From NCBI RefSeq assembly GCF_014701095.1, contig NZ_AP023439.1:6932001-6996000 (forward strand): 64,000 nucleotides of DNA, read 5' to 3'. This DNA comes from Streptomyces tuirus. Its GTDB lineage: Bacteria; Actinomycetota; Actinomycetes; Streptomycetales; Streptomycetaceae. The position numbers and the translations under genes were made by a program. Positions 34,598-47,442 of the stretch are shown here, piece after piece (within the stretch, counting starts at the first letter, position 1; each line of letters starts with the position of its first letter). The notes under the pieces are model-generated. The model did not search any database and was not told where the DNA came from. It worked only from the letters and a program-made list of their open reading frames with translations.

Positions 34598-34635
34598 CGA
34601 AGCCCCTGCCGGACGCACGGCCGGCAGGGGCTTCG
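34598..34635 (+). terminator. Strong hairpin terminator after the lipoprotein/I36 operon
   Basis: The arms CGAAGCCCCTGCCGG (34598-34612) and CCGGCAGGGGCTTCG (34621-34635) are perfectly complementary over 15 bp, with an 8-nt loop. The hairpin begins 14 nt after the I36 gene stop. Confidence 0.88.
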
Positions 34636-34846
34636 CGGCTCGTCCGGGACCGACCGGCGCAGGCTGAGCGGTGCCTGACGCCCGGCTGCGCGGCGGGGGC
34701 GAGGGTCGGTTCCGTGACGGGGACGTCGCCGAGTGCCCGGTCCACCACCGCCGGCAGCGTCCGAACTGCCGAGGGCGCGGTACCGCATGCCTCGCCTCGC
34801 TTCCTCGCAGCGGGTCGTCAGCGGGCGGGCCCCGCCACCCCCTGCG

Positions 34847-35200
34847 TTACGGGGCGACGGGTTTCCTGGCGCGGTCGCTCTCGTCCTGGACGAGCAGGGA
34901 GAGCAGGGAGGCCACGGAGAGGCCGGCCTCGGCCGGGTGGCGCAGCACCTTGTCCGGCTCGATGCGGTACGTGTTCGTGCGCCCGTCCCGGGTGTGGGAG
35001 AGGTAACCGGCCTGCTCCAGATCGGAGATGATCCGCGAGACGGCACGTTCCGTCAGTCGGCAACGCGCGGCGATGTCGCGGATGCGGGCGTTCGGATTGT
35101 CGGCGATGGCCGCCAGTACACGCGCGTGGCTGGTGATGAACGTCCATCCGCTGTGGGACTCGGGCACTCCTACCATGCCCAGCATTTTAGGGGGCGCCAT
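34847..35200 (-). CDS. Small winged-helix transcriptional regulator
   Basis: About 117 aa, with one winged-helix domain. SHARVLAAIADNPNARIRDI, AARCRLTERAVSRIISDLEQ and AGYLSHTRDGRTNTYRI give the recognition helix and wing of MarR/ArsR-like regulators. A short C-terminal helix follows (VASLLSLLVQDESDRA). The start is uncertain: ATG 35200 (MAPPKML), 35185 or 35176; none has a clear ribosome binding site. It is divergent from the STAS gene by about 80 bp, so it may control the STAS gene and its neighbours. No ligand or metal motif is visible. Confidence 0.7.
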   Translation of the reverse strand: MAPPKMLGMVGVPESHSGWTFITSHARVLAAIADNPNARIRDIAARCRLTERAVSRIISDLEQAGYLSHTRDGRTNTYRIEPDKVLRHPAEAGLSVASLLSLLVQDESDRARKPVAP

Positions 35201-35283
35201 TGCCGGAACGTAGATACATGACATACTTTTCATGCAACAGATGACGTGCTCCCCTCGGGGAGAGCCAGAGAAGGAGCCCGAAG

Positions 35284-35688
35284 GTGCCCTGGGACAACGC
35301 CGGAGTGCCGGCGCTGACGCGTGACACCGGCGCCAAGCCGCTGCCGGAGCAGGCCACCGCGCACGCCCCCGAAGGGGCCGCGGTGCTGCAGTACGAATGG
35401 CTCGGGGCCTGGGTCGTCGTCGCCCGAGGCTCCTACGACATGGACTCGATCACGCCATTGTCGGACGCCCTGGGGGCCGCGGTCCGGACGTATCCGAAGG
35501 TGATCCTGGACGCCTCCGGCATCAAATTCGCGGACTCGACGCTGCTCAATCTGCTGATTCTCACGCACCAGGCGGGAACCCTGCGTGTGGTCGCGCCGTC
35601 GCTTCAGCTCCGGCGGCTGTGCGAGATCACCGGAGTCGACGGCATCCTGGAGACGCGGGCCTCGGTGGACGACGCCGCCGTCTCCTGA
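35284..35688 (+). CDS. STAS-domain anti-sigma factor antagonist
   Basis: 134 aa, with a STAS domain at residues about 32-128. The phospho-site loop GIKFADSTLLNLLILTHQAG carries the conserved Asp-Ser pair that is phosphorylated by RsbW-type kinases and dephosphorylated by SpoIIE-type phosphatases. The GTG 35284 start has a good GAAGGAG 7 nt upstream. SpoIIE-type phosphatases (three complete, one possible partial) and one RsbW-like domain are encoded in the window, so this is a natural substrate, though pairing is inferred. It precedes the hybrid kinase gene by 285 bp in the same orientation. Confidence 0.88.
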   Translation: MPWDNAGVPALTRDTGAKPLPEQATAHAPEGAAVLQYEWLGAWVVVARGSYDMDSITPLSDALGAAVRTYPKVILDASGIKFADSTLLNLLILTHQAGTLRVVAPSLQLRRLCEITGVDGILETRASVDDAAVS

Positions 35689-35813
35689 GCCGCCCTTCGC
35701 GGGGCAGGGCCGAAGCAGGGGCTTCACCGTCGAGCGGGGTGGTGTCACGGCCTGCCGGAAACGGCCGGTCAGGCGGCGTCCGCTGTTCGGCCGAGGATCA
35801 CGGCTCCTGCTTT

Positions 35814-35837
35814 GTTCAGGGCTTGAAACGTGGGTTA
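35814..35837 (+). promoter_or_regulatory. Possible stress-sigma (SigB-like) promoter before the hybrid kinase
   Basis: GTT at 35814, a 15-bp spacer, then GGGTTA at 35832-35837 resembles the Streptomyces SigB-type pattern GNNTN-(14-16)-GGGTAY, with one deviation in the -10. It lies about 137 bp upstream of ATG 35974. Confidence 0.3.
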
Positions 35838-35973
35838 ACCTGCGGCGTATTTCCACATCGCATACACATCTGTGACCGTGGAAAAGCGTGCACGACAACC
35901 GGGCCGCACTTCGGCCCGGGGGGTTCCGAGTCCTCGGGTTTCGAGGGCTCTTGGGGAGCGGAACGAGGGTGCC

Positions 35974-40245
<4,272 letters not shown>

Positions 40246-40342
40246 GGACACCGGCGCCCCGCCCCCGCACCAGTGGGCCGGGCGCCCCGCAGCGTCCGCC
40301 GTCCCGCGCCCCAGGGCACCCCAGCCGAGGAGCCTCCCCATC

Positions 40343-42889
40343 GTGAGCATGTCCGAGCAGCCGCGCGAACCGGGCCGCGGCGGTGAACCGCAGCACGACT
40401 CGGCCGCCGGTCCCCAGTCCGCTCCGCCGTCGGTGACCGCCGACGCGCCGCCCCTGAGCGCCGAAGGGGAACCGAAGACCACCGATGAGGACGGGCCGGC
40501 TTCCGAGGAGCCGTCGGAGTCCGAGGACGCCCCGCCCGCCGACCTCGAGAAGCTCTCCACCGCATCCCCGGTGGGCCGGCTCGCCGCCACCGTGGAGCGG
40601 CTCAGCCGGGAGGTGCGGGCCGCCCAGGCGGAGGCCGAGGGGCGGGCCCTGATCGAGCTCGCCAAGGGTGTCCTGGTCGAGCGGCTGAAGTGCGGACCCG
40701 CCCAGGCCGCCCGGCAGCTCGCCCAGCTGGCCGAGCAGGCCCAGGTCACCCCCCTGGAGTTCGCCGTCGACGTCATCAACCAGGCCGCCCGGGACCGCAT
40801 GTCCGAGGTCACGGAGGCCTTCCTCGCCGCCACCCGGGCCGCCGACGAGGCGGAGACCGAGTCGGCCGCCGTACGCCTGCGCGCGGCGGAGAGCGGCGTA
40901 CTGGCGGCGGACGACGCCCAGGCCGTCGCCGACGCCCTGCTGGAGCAGGCGCTGCGCCCTCTCGGCGCGGTGGCCGTGGCCATATGGGCGGCGGGCGCCG
41001 ACGGTTCGCTCACCCTCGCGGGCAGCGCCGGTTTCTCACCGGCCGAGGCCGCGCGCTGGCGTTACGTCCCGCCGGACGTCGTGACCGTGGCGCGGCGGGG
41101 CCTCATCGAGCGCGAGGGGCATTGGATCAGCACCCTCGGCGCGACCGGGCTGCCCACCATCGGACTGCACCACCATCCGGACGGCGGCCGGGCCGCCCTG
41201 CCCGCCGGCACCGGAGGCCGCATCCACGGCGTACTGGAGATCGCCTGGCCGGAGCCCCTCGCCCCGCAGCCCCCGCAGATCGTCCGCCAGGTGGAGGCGC
41301 TGGCCGAACTGTGCGCCCACACACTGGAGATGCACACCCCGCTCCAGGGAGCGGCCCAGGACCCCCGCGTCCTGCCGGACGCCGCCGAGCTGATGGACCT
41401 GGCCGACGGACTGCACGACCCCGCCCTCGTCCTCGTGCCGCACCTCGACGGCGACGGGCAGCTGGCCGACTTCCGCATCCAGCACGTCAACAGCCGCTTC
41501 CTCGACCCGGCGGGCCGGCCGCGGGCGGTCGTGAACGGCGCCCTGCTCCTGGAGGCCTACCCCATGGCCGCCGGGGACAGCGAGCTGTTCCAGCGCGTCG
41601 AGCGGGTCTACGCCACCGGCGAGCCTTTCCGGGCCCGCCGGATGAACCTCACCGCCCTCGTCGACCAGGTACCCCTCTCGGCGGTCGCGGACATCAGCAT
41701 CAGCCGCCACGGCATGTCCGTCCTCCTCATCTGGCGCATCGAGGACGAGACGGCGCGGCTGGCCAGCCTGCTCCAGCACGCCCAGCGGCTCGGCCGCATC
41801 GGCGGGTTCGAGGAGAACGTGCTCACCGGCGAGATCACCTGGAACGGGCAGCTCTTCGACCTCTACGGGCGCCCGCAGACGAGTACGCCAGTGCCCCTGG
41901 AGGAGCTGCCGGCCCATGCCCACCCGGACGACGGCGTCTCCATCCGCCGCTTCCTGCGCACGCTGCTGCACCACCAGCGGCCGGCTGCCGCCGCCTTCCG
42001 GCTCCAGCGGCCGGACGGGGTGACCCGGCACATCCGTATCGTCGCCGAACCGGTGCTGGACACCGACGACCGGCTGCTCCTGGTCCGCGGCGCCTGCCAG
42101 GACATCTCGGCCCAGCACTGGACCGAGGTGGCGCTCGCGGCCACCCGCGACCAGCTGGCGCACACCGAGCAGCAGGCCACCGAACGCAACCGGCTGACCC
42201 TGCAGTTGCAGCACGCCATCATGCCTCCCACTCAGGCACCGTTGCAGGTGTCCGGCCTCCAGGTCGCCGTCCGCTACCGGCCCGCGGAGACCGAGCAGCT
42301 GGTGGGCGGCGACTGGTACGACGCCGTCGTCCTGCCGTCCCGGAAGGTGCTGCTGTGCGTCGGGGACGTGGCCGGGCACGGCATCGAGGCCGCCACCAGC
42401 ATGGTCGTCCTGCGCAACGCGCTGCGCGGCCTGGCCGTGACCGGCGCCGGGCCGGGCCAGCTGCTGTCCTGGCTCAACATCGTGGCGCACCATCTGACCG
42501 GCGCCGTCACCGCGACCGCGGTGTGCGGACTGTACGACCCGACCACGCGGACGTTGCGCTGGGCCCGGGCCGGGCACCTCCCGCCCGTCCTCGTCCGGGA
42601 CACCGAAGCCGACCCCCTGCCCCTGGTCAAGGGCCTGCTGCTGGGAGCCGTCCCCGAGGTCGTCTACGAGGAGACCGAGCTGCAACTGGCCGCCGGCGAC
42701 ACCTTGTTGATGTACACGGACGGCCTGGTCGAACGCCGGGACCGGCCCGTGGAGGAGTCCCTGACCCACCTCCTGACCACCGCCCGTACGGCACCCAGCA
42801 CGCTCGACCAGCAGCTGGACCGCCTGCTGACCTACAGCAAGTCGGACACGGACGACGACACGTGCATCGTGGGCATCCGGGTCGGGTGA
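40343..42889 (+). CDS. ANTAR/GAF/PAS SpoIIE-type phosphatase
   Basis: 848 aa. A disordered acidic N-terminus (1-70) precedes an ANTAR-like helical domain (about 85-155, ALIELAKGVLVERLKCGPAQ) of the RNA-binding antiterminator type. A GAF-like domain spans about 175-330, two PAS regions about 345-475 and 480-600 (with LGRIGGFEENVLTGEITWN), and a SpoIIE/PP2C domain about 625-845 (LVGGDWYDAVVLPSRKVLLC, GDVAGHGIEAATSM, LLMYTDGLVERRD). The GTG 40343 start has GAGGAG about 10 nt upstream. It follows the hybrid kinase by 97 bp and is probably co-transcribed. It likely dephosphorylates a STAS antagonist; an ANTAR domain on a phosphatase suggests an added link to RNA. Confidence 0.9.
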   Translation: MSMSEQPREPGRGGEPQHDSAAGPQSAPPSVTADAPPLSAEGEPKTTDEDGPASEEPSESEDAPPADLEKLSTASPVGRLAATVERLSREVRAAQAEAEGRALIELAKGVLVERLKCGPAQAARQLAQLAEQAQVTPLEFAVDVINQAARDRMSEVTEAFLAATRAADEAETESAAVRLRAAESGVLAADDAQAVADALLEQALRPLGAVAVAIWAAGADGSLTLAGSAGFSPAEAARWRYVPPDVVTVARRGLIEREGHWISTLGATGLPTIGLHHHPDGGRAALPAGTGGRIHGVLEIAWPEPLAPQPPQIVRQVEALAELCAHTLEMHTPLQGAAQDPRVLPDAAELMDLADGLHDPALVLVPHLDGDGQLADFRIQHVNSRFLDPAGRPRAVVNGALLLEAYPMAAGDSELFQRVERVYATGEPFRARRMNLTALVDQVPLSAVADISISRHGMSVLLIWRIEDETARLASLLQHAQRLGRIGGFEENVLTGEITWNGQLFDLYGRPQTSTPVPLEELPAHAHPDDGVSIRRFLRTLLHHQRPAAAAFRLQRPDGVTRHIRIVAEPVLDTDDRLLLVRGACQDISAQHWTEVALAATRDQLAHTEQQATERNRLTLQLQHAIMPPTQAPLQVSGLQVAVRYRPAETEQLVGGDWYDAVVLPSRKVLLCVGDVAGHGIEAATSMVVLRNALRGLAVTGAGPGQLLSWLNIVAHHLTGAVTATAVCGLYDPTTRTLRWARAGHLPPVLVRDTEADPLPLVKGLLLGAVPEVVYEETELQLAAGDTLLMYTDGLVERRDRPVEESLTHLLTTARTAPSTLDQQLDRLLTYSKSDTDDDTCIVGIRVG

Positions 42890-43061
42890 GGGACGCCGCC
42901 GGCTCAGCCGCCCGTCATGGAGGTGTCATGGCAGCGCGGTCCGCCGCGGTCCAGCCGGGGGCGCCGGTCTCCGGCAGGGCGAGTGCGTCGAGAACGCTCA
43001 CACCATCGACTGCACTCGGCCTGCCCGCGACCGTGCCGCAGGACTGAGCCCCCGGCCCGGC

Positions 43062-43088
43062 TGTCACAGATCCCGGCCCCGCCCTGTC
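43062..43088 (+). promoter_or_regulatory. ECF41-type promoter of the NmrA-like gene
   Basis: TGTCACA (43062-43068), exactly 16 bp, then TGTC (43085-43088). The published ECF41 promoter pattern is TGTCACA-N16-CGTC, so only one base differs. It is 38 bp upstream of ATG 43127, and an ECF41 sigma gene lies at the other end of the same gene. Confidence 0.7.
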
Positions 43089-43126
43089 TCTCTGGTGAGT
43101 CAGCAACTCAGCGAATGGAGACAGTG

Positions 43127-43864
43127 ATGAAGATCGTGGTCATCGGCGGTACGGGCCTCATCGGCTCCCAGGTGTCCGCCCTCCTGCGCGAGGGCGGACA
43201 CGAGGTGGTGCAGGCCGCCCCCTCCACGGGCGTCGACACCCTCACCGGCGAAGGACTGGAAGCCGCCCTCAAGGGCGCGGACGTGGTCGTGGACGTGTCG
43301 AACTCGCCGTCCTTCGACACCGAACCGGCCCTGGACTTCTTCACCCGCTCGGCCCGGAACCTGTTCGCCGCCGAGAAGGAGGCAGGCGTCCGCCACCACG
43401 TGGCGCTCTCGATCGTCGGCGTAGACGAGGTCCCGGGCTACGGGTACTACGAGGCCAAGGTCGCCCAGGAGAACGCCGTGCGCGGCAGCGGTGTGCCCTA
43501 CAGCATCGTGCGCGCCGCCCAGTTCTTCGAGTTCCTCGCCCCCGTGCTGAACATGTCCACCGAGGGCACCGAGGTGCGGCTGCCGTCCACGCGTCTGCGC
43601 CCGATCGCCTCCGCCGACGTCGCCGCGGCCGTCGCCGAGGCCGCGCAGGGCGAGCCCTCGAACGGGATCCGCGGCATCGCGGGCCCCGAGGTGTACGGCC
43701 TCGACCGGCTCGGCGAGATCACCCTCGCGGTGCAGCCGGACGGCCGCACCGTCGTCACCGACGAGACCGCCGGGCTGTTCGCGGGCATGCCCGACGTGCT
43801 CACCGGCGACGAGAGCACCCACCTCGCGACCACCCGGTACGAGGAGTGGCTGAAGCGCAACTGA
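43127..43864 (+). CDS. NmrA-like NAD(P)-binding oxidoreductase/epimerase, probable ECF41 target
   Basis: 245 aa. A Rossmann fold opens at MKIVVIGGTGLIGSQVSALL. The atypical-SDR features are YGYYEAKVAQENAVRGSGVPYSIVRAAQFFEF and RPIASADVAAAVAEAA, characteristic of NmrA/NAD-dependent epimerase-like proteins. ATG 43127 is chosen because GGAG lies 6 nt upstream. Genes for such an oxidoreductase or epimerase (or a carboxymuconolactone decarboxylase) are the standard neighbours and regulon of ECF41 sigma factors. This gene ends 9 bp from the stop of the ECF41 gene, facing it. Substrate is unknown. Confidence 0.85.
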   Translation: MKIVVIGGTGLIGSQVSALLREGGHEVVQAAPSTGVDTLTGEGLEAALKGADVVVDVSNSPSFDTEPALDFFTRSARNLFAAEKEAGVRHHVALSIVGVDEVPGYGYYEAKVAQENAVRGSGVPYSIVRAAQFFEFLAPVLNMSTEGTEVRLPSTRLRPIASADVAAAVAEAAQGEPSNGIRGIAGPEVYGLDRLGEITLAVQPDGRTVVTDETAGLFAGMPDVLTGDESTHLATTRYEEWLKRN

Positions 43865-43873
43865 TCCGGCGGG

Positions 43874-44788
43874 CTACGGGCGGCCGGTCACCCTGCGGGC
43901 CGACCGCTCGTACGCCCTCAGCTTCTCCGGAGCCAGCACCCAGTAGAGCCCGTCGATGCCGTCGGGGCCCACGGTGGCGCTCACCAGGGCGACGGCCGCC
44001 CCGTCCCGCACGAGCAGCAGGCTCGGCTGCCCGTTGGCCTCGACCACGCCGTACTCGGCGCCGGGGAAGAACTTGTGCGCGAAGGCGGTGACCCTGGCCA
44101 CGCGCCCGGGCCCGACGAGCTCCAGCCGGGCCACGCCGCGCATGCCGTTGCCGTCGGCGTAGGCGACGACGTCGGCCGACAGGACACTCTCCAGCGCGGC
44201 GACGTCGCCTTCCCGCGCGGCGGCCACGAACGCGTCGAGCAGCCGCCGGTGCTGAGTCGTGTCGACCGGTTCCCGGCGCTCGGCGGACAGCCGCTTGCGC
44301 GCCCGGCTGACGATCTGCCGTGTGTTGGCCTGGCTCAGCTCCAGCATGCCCGCGATCTCGTCGTACGCGTAGTCGAACGCCTCGCGCAGCACGTACGCCG
44401 CCCGCTCCACCGGGTTCAGCCGCTCCAGGACCAGCAGCACGGCCAGCTCCAGCGCTTCGCCCCGCTCGGCGCCGACCTGCGGATCGACGGTGGTGTCCAC
44501 GGGTTCCGGCAGCCACGGCCCCACATAGGCCTCGCGGCGCACCCGCGCCGACTGCGCCACGTTGATCGCCAGCCGGGTGGTGATCTTCGCCAGGAACGCG
44601 CCCTCGTCCAGCACGCTGCTCCGGTCGGTCCCCTGCCAGCGCACCCACACGTCCTGCACCACGTCCTCGGCCTCCGACACGCTGCCGAGGACGCGGTAGG
44701 CGATGCCGAACAGCCGCGGGCGCAGCCGCTCGAACGCGTCCGCCGCGGCGTTCAGCGCGTCGTCGGGGAGGGGCCGCTGCCGGTCCAT
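43874..44788 (-). CDS. ECF41-family sigma factor with fused SnoaL-like C-terminal domain
   Basis: 304 aa. Sigma region 2 spans residues about 15-85 (FGIAYRVLGSVSEAEDVVQD, VWVRWQG), region 4 about 118-172 (RAAYVLREAFDYAYDEIAGM), and a SnoaL/NTF2-like extension about 180-300. The extension carries DGNGMRG and NGQPSLL, which correspond to the DGGG and NGxPG motifs of ECF41 regulatory domains, with Gly replaced by Asn in the first. In ECF41 the fused domain, rather than a separate anti-sigma factor, modulates activity. The start ATG 44788 has GGAGG 9 nt upstream. It is convergent with its likely target gene. Confidence 0.92.
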   Translation of the reverse strand: MDRQRPLPDDALNAAADAFERLRPRLFGIAYRVLGSVSEAEDVVQDVWVRWQGTDRSSVLDEGAFLAKITTRLAINVAQSARVRREAYVGPWLPEPVDTTVDPQVGAERGEALELAVLLVLERLNPVERAAYVLREAFDYAYDEIAGMLELSQANTRQIVSRARKRLSAERREPVDTTQHRRLLDAFVAAAREGDVAALESVLSADVVAYADGNGMRGVARLELVGPGRVARVTAFAHKFFPGAEYGVVEANGQPSLLLVRDGAAVALVSATVGPDGIDGLYWVLAPEKLRAYERSARRVTGRP

Positions 44789-44855
44789 GAGCCGATGCCT
44801 CCGAGGTGGACGGTCGTGTCGTTCGACAGTACGTCGCCCGAGCCCGGCACCGCTC

Positions 44856-46550
44856 CTAGCCCTCGTCCTCGTTCTCGTTCTCGTAGCGGGGCGTCCACTG
44901 CGCCCGGGCGACGGCCTCGCGCAACTCCTCCTCCGTGGCCTGCGGGGCCACCCCGTCCTCGACGGCGGCGAGGGCCGCGGCCAGGGCGATCTCGCGGGCG
45001 GACTCCCGCATCCCGGTCAGCGGCGGCAGCAGCGGCACGGGCACGTCGTCGCCGCCGGCCGCCCGGACCGCGCACCGGGCGACGGCCCGGGCGGCGGCCA
45101 CCAGCATGCGGTCCGTGACCCGCGTGGCCCCGCTCGCGGTCACCGCGAGACCCATGGCCGGGAAGACGTACACGTTGTTCGACTGCGCCACCGGCACCTC
45201 GCGCCCGTCGACCGTCAGCGGCGGGAAGGGCGAGCCGGTGGCGATCAGCGCCCGCCCCTCGGTCCAGCGGGTGAGGTCGGCGGGCTCGGCCTCGGAGTGC
45301 GAGGTGGGGTTGGAGAGCGGGAAGACGACGGGCCGTTCGCAGGTCGACGCCATCTGCCGGACGATCTCCTCGGTGAACGCACCGTGCGCCGTCGACAGCC
45401 CGATGAGCGCCGTCGGCTCGACGCGGCGTACCACTTCGGCCAGGCCGGTGCCGTCCCAGTCGGCCACTTCCCTGTCGTCCCGCGCGAACGCCCGCTGCTG
45501 CGGCGTGAGTTCGGAACGCGAGGACACCAGCAGCCCGTCGATGTCGACGATCCAGAACCGGTCCGTAGCCTCGTCCTCCGTCAGGCCCTCGTCGACCATG
45601 GCGGTACGGATCATGTCGGCGACGCCGATCGCGGCCGACCCCGCGCCCAGGACCACCACGCGCTGCTCGGGCAGCGGGGTGCCGGCCACGTCCGCCGCGG
45701 TGGACAGGGCGCCGAGCGTGACGGCCGCGGTGCCCTGGATGTCGTCGTTGAACGTGAGCAGCCGGTCGCGGTAGCGGGCGAGGATCGGGTGGGCGTGCGC
45801 GGTGGCGAAGTCCTCCCACTGCAACAGCGTCCCGGGCAGTTCCGCCTCGACCGCGGAGACGAACGCCTCGATCATCTCGTCGTACTCGGCGCCGGTCAGC
45901 CGCCGGTCGCGCCGGCCCAGGTAGCGGGGGTTGTCGAGCAGGGTCTCGTTGTCGGTGCCGACGTCCAGCAGGATCGGCAGCGTGCGGGCGGGGTGGATGC
46001 CGCCGATCGCCGTGTAGAGGCTCAGCTTGCCGATGGGGATGCCCATGCCGCCGACGCCCTGGTCGCCCAGTCCGAGGATGCGCTGGCCGTCGGTGACGAC
46101 GATGACGTCCACGTCGTGGTCCCGGTGCGGGCGGTTGCGCAGGATGTCCCGGAAGCGGTGCCGGTCCTCCCAGGTCAGGAACAGACCGCGCGGCCGCCGG
46201 TAGATCTCGCTGAACTTCTGGCAGGCCTCGCCCACCGTCGGCGTGTAGACGACGGGCAGCAGCTCCTCCAGGTACTCCGTGACCAGACGGTAGAAGAGGA
46301 CCTCGTTGGTGTCCTGGAGCTGCCGCAGGTAGATGTGCCGGTTGAGGGGCTTGTCGTAGCCGTGGAACGCCTCGTAGGCACGGGCGACCTGCTCGTCCAG
46401 GGTCTCCACGGCGGGCGGCAGCAACCCGTCGATCCCCAGCTCCTCGCGTTCGCGCCGGCTGAAGGCGGTGCCCCGGTTGACCAGCGGGTCGGCCAGGGTC
46501 GTGACGGCGGGGCTGGTGGTGGGGCGGGGGTGATGCGTCGGCTGGTCCAT
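44856..46550 (-). CDS. NAD-dependent malic enzyme
   Basis: 564 aa, the size of the large malic enzymes. The catalytic N-domain has YTPTVGEACQKFSEIYRRPR and GDQGVGGMGIPIGKLSLYTA; the metal-binding region is LTFNDDIQGTAAVTLGAL; the NAD fold has VVVLGAGSAAIGVADMI; and FPLSNPTSHSEAEP is present. It oxidatively decarboxylates malate to pyruvate. The start ATG 46550 has GGGAAGG upstream; the longer frame into 46838 runs through a tandem repeat and is rejected. A 29-bp repeat array lies in its 5' region. Confidence 0.93.
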   Translation of the reverse strand: MDQPTHHPRPTTSPAVTTLADPLVNRGTAFSRREREELGIDGLLPPAVETLDEQVARAYEAFHGYDKPLNRHIYLRQLQDTNEVLFYRLVTEYLEELLPVVYTPTVGEACQKFSEIYRRPRGLFLTWEDRHRFRDILRNRPHRDHDVDVIVVTDGQRILGLGDQGVGGMGIPIGKLSLYTAIGGIHPARTLPILLDVGTDNETLLDNPRYLGRRDRRLTGAEYDEMIEAFVSAVEAELPGTLLQWEDFATAHAHPILARYRDRLLTFNDDIQGTAAVTLGALSTAADVAGTPLPEQRVVVLGAGSAAIGVADMIRTAMVDEGLTEDEATDRFWIVDIDGLLVSSRSELTPQQRAFARDDREVADWDGTGLAEVVRRVEPTALIGLSTAHGAFTEEIVRQMASTCERPVVFPLSNPTSHSEAEPADLTRWTEGRALIATGSPFPPLTVDGREVPVAQSNNVYVFPAMGLAVTASGATRVTDRMLVAAARAVARCAVRAAGGDDVPVPLLPPLTGMRESAREIALAAALAAVEDGVAPQATEEELREAVARAQWTPRYENENEDEG

Positions 46551-46599
46551 GGGGTAACGCCTTCCCGTGACGCGCCGGTTCGTGCGGGTGACGTGTGCC

Positions 46600-46687
46600 A
46601 TCCGGATGAACCACCGGCTCGGTGAACGATCCGGATGAACCACGGGCTCGGTGAACGATCCGCAATGCCACCGGCTCCGCGGAAACG
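46600..46687. repeat. 29-bp tandem repeats upstream of the malic enzyme gene
   Basis: Unit 1 (46600-46628) and unit 2 (46629-46657) are identical except for one base (CCACCGGC versus CCACGGGC). A third, degenerate unit starts at 46658 and begins ATCCGCAATGCCACCGGCTC. They lie 50-137 bp upstream of the malic enzyme ATG and 90-178 bp upstream of the divergent DUF6069 gene. Each unit holds ATCCGGAT, an 8-bp palindrome. Confidence 0.85.
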
Positions 46688-46777
46688 TCCCCCGGGCACC
46701 GATGAGTTCCGTGCCGTCGTCCGGTCTACCTCTCCGTACACCCCACCGCGCCCCAACGCCCTTCAGGAGAGAGTGAC

Positions 46778-47236
46778 ATGAGTGTGACGACGCCTCAGAC
46801 CCAGGCACAGCGGACCGAGTCCGGCCTTCTCTCCACACGCCCCGTGTGGCTGGTCGGCATTCTGGCCACCCTCGCAGGAGCCGTGGTGACGGAGGCGTTC
46901 GCGCTCGTCACGCGGGCGGCCGGTGTCCCGATGGAAGCGGCGAGTCCCGGGGCCACGGAAGCCGCGGAGATCCCGGTCGGCGGCTTCTTCGGCGGGGTGG
47001 TGTTCTGGTCGGTCGCCGGAATCGTCCTCGCGGTCGTCCTTGCCCGCTGGGCCAAGCGGCCCGCCCGCACCTTCACGGTGACCACCGTCGCGCTCACCGC
47101 GCTGTCCCTCGCCGGCCCGGCCGTCGCCCCGCACACCGCCACGTCCACCCAGATCGTCCTCGCCGCGTCCCATGTGGTGGCCGCCGCGGTCGTCGTCCCG
47201 CTGCTGGCGCGCAGGCTCTCCCACGTGCCGCGCTGA
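46778..47236 (+). CDS. DUF6069-like four-helix membrane protein
   Basis: 152 aa with four hydrophobic helices (residues about 22-45, 68-90, 98-115 and 122-143) and a short acidic first loop. It fits the actinobacterial DUF6069 group, which has no assigned function. The start ATG 46778 has AGGAGAGAG 6 nt upstream. It is divergent from malic enzyme, sharing the intergenic region with the 29-bp repeats, and is closed by a strong hairpin 24 bp after its stop. Confidence 0.75.
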   Translation: MSVTTPQTQAQRTESGLLSTRPVWLVGILATLAGAVVTEAFALVTRAAGVPMEAASPGATEAAEIPVGGFFGGVVFWSVAGIVLAVVLARWAKRPARTFTVTTVALTALSLAGPAVAPHTATSTQIVLAASHVVAAAVVVPLLARRLSHVPR

Positions 47237-47259
47237 ATCCGACCCTCCGCACCACCGAC

Positions 47260-47294
47260 ACGGGCCCGTCGCGCTTCGGCGCCGACGGGCCCGT
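47260..47294 (+). terminator. Hairpin terminator
   Basis: The outer arms ACGGGCCCGTCG (47260-47271) and CGACGGGCCCGT (47283-47294) enclose a short GC-rich stem-loop. The hairpin lies 24 bp after the DUF6069 gene and 149 bp before the hydrogenase operon, and insulates the two. Confidence 0.85.
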
Positions 47295-47442
47295 CGCTGT
47301 GCCTGTCCGGTCGGGGCAGCCCGGCCACGGACTCAGGCCAGACCCGAACGGCCCAACCCGCTGCGCCGGAGGAGGCGACCGTGGATGACCGGTGTGACCG
47401 TGGTGGAAGGAATGCGCGTGCACATGGTGACGAGGAGGCGCG

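Noticed and set aside
46600..46687. CRISPR-like appearance of three 29-bp repeats
   Set aside because: The copies are directly contiguous with no spacers, and no cas genes are present. They are a simple tandem repeat.
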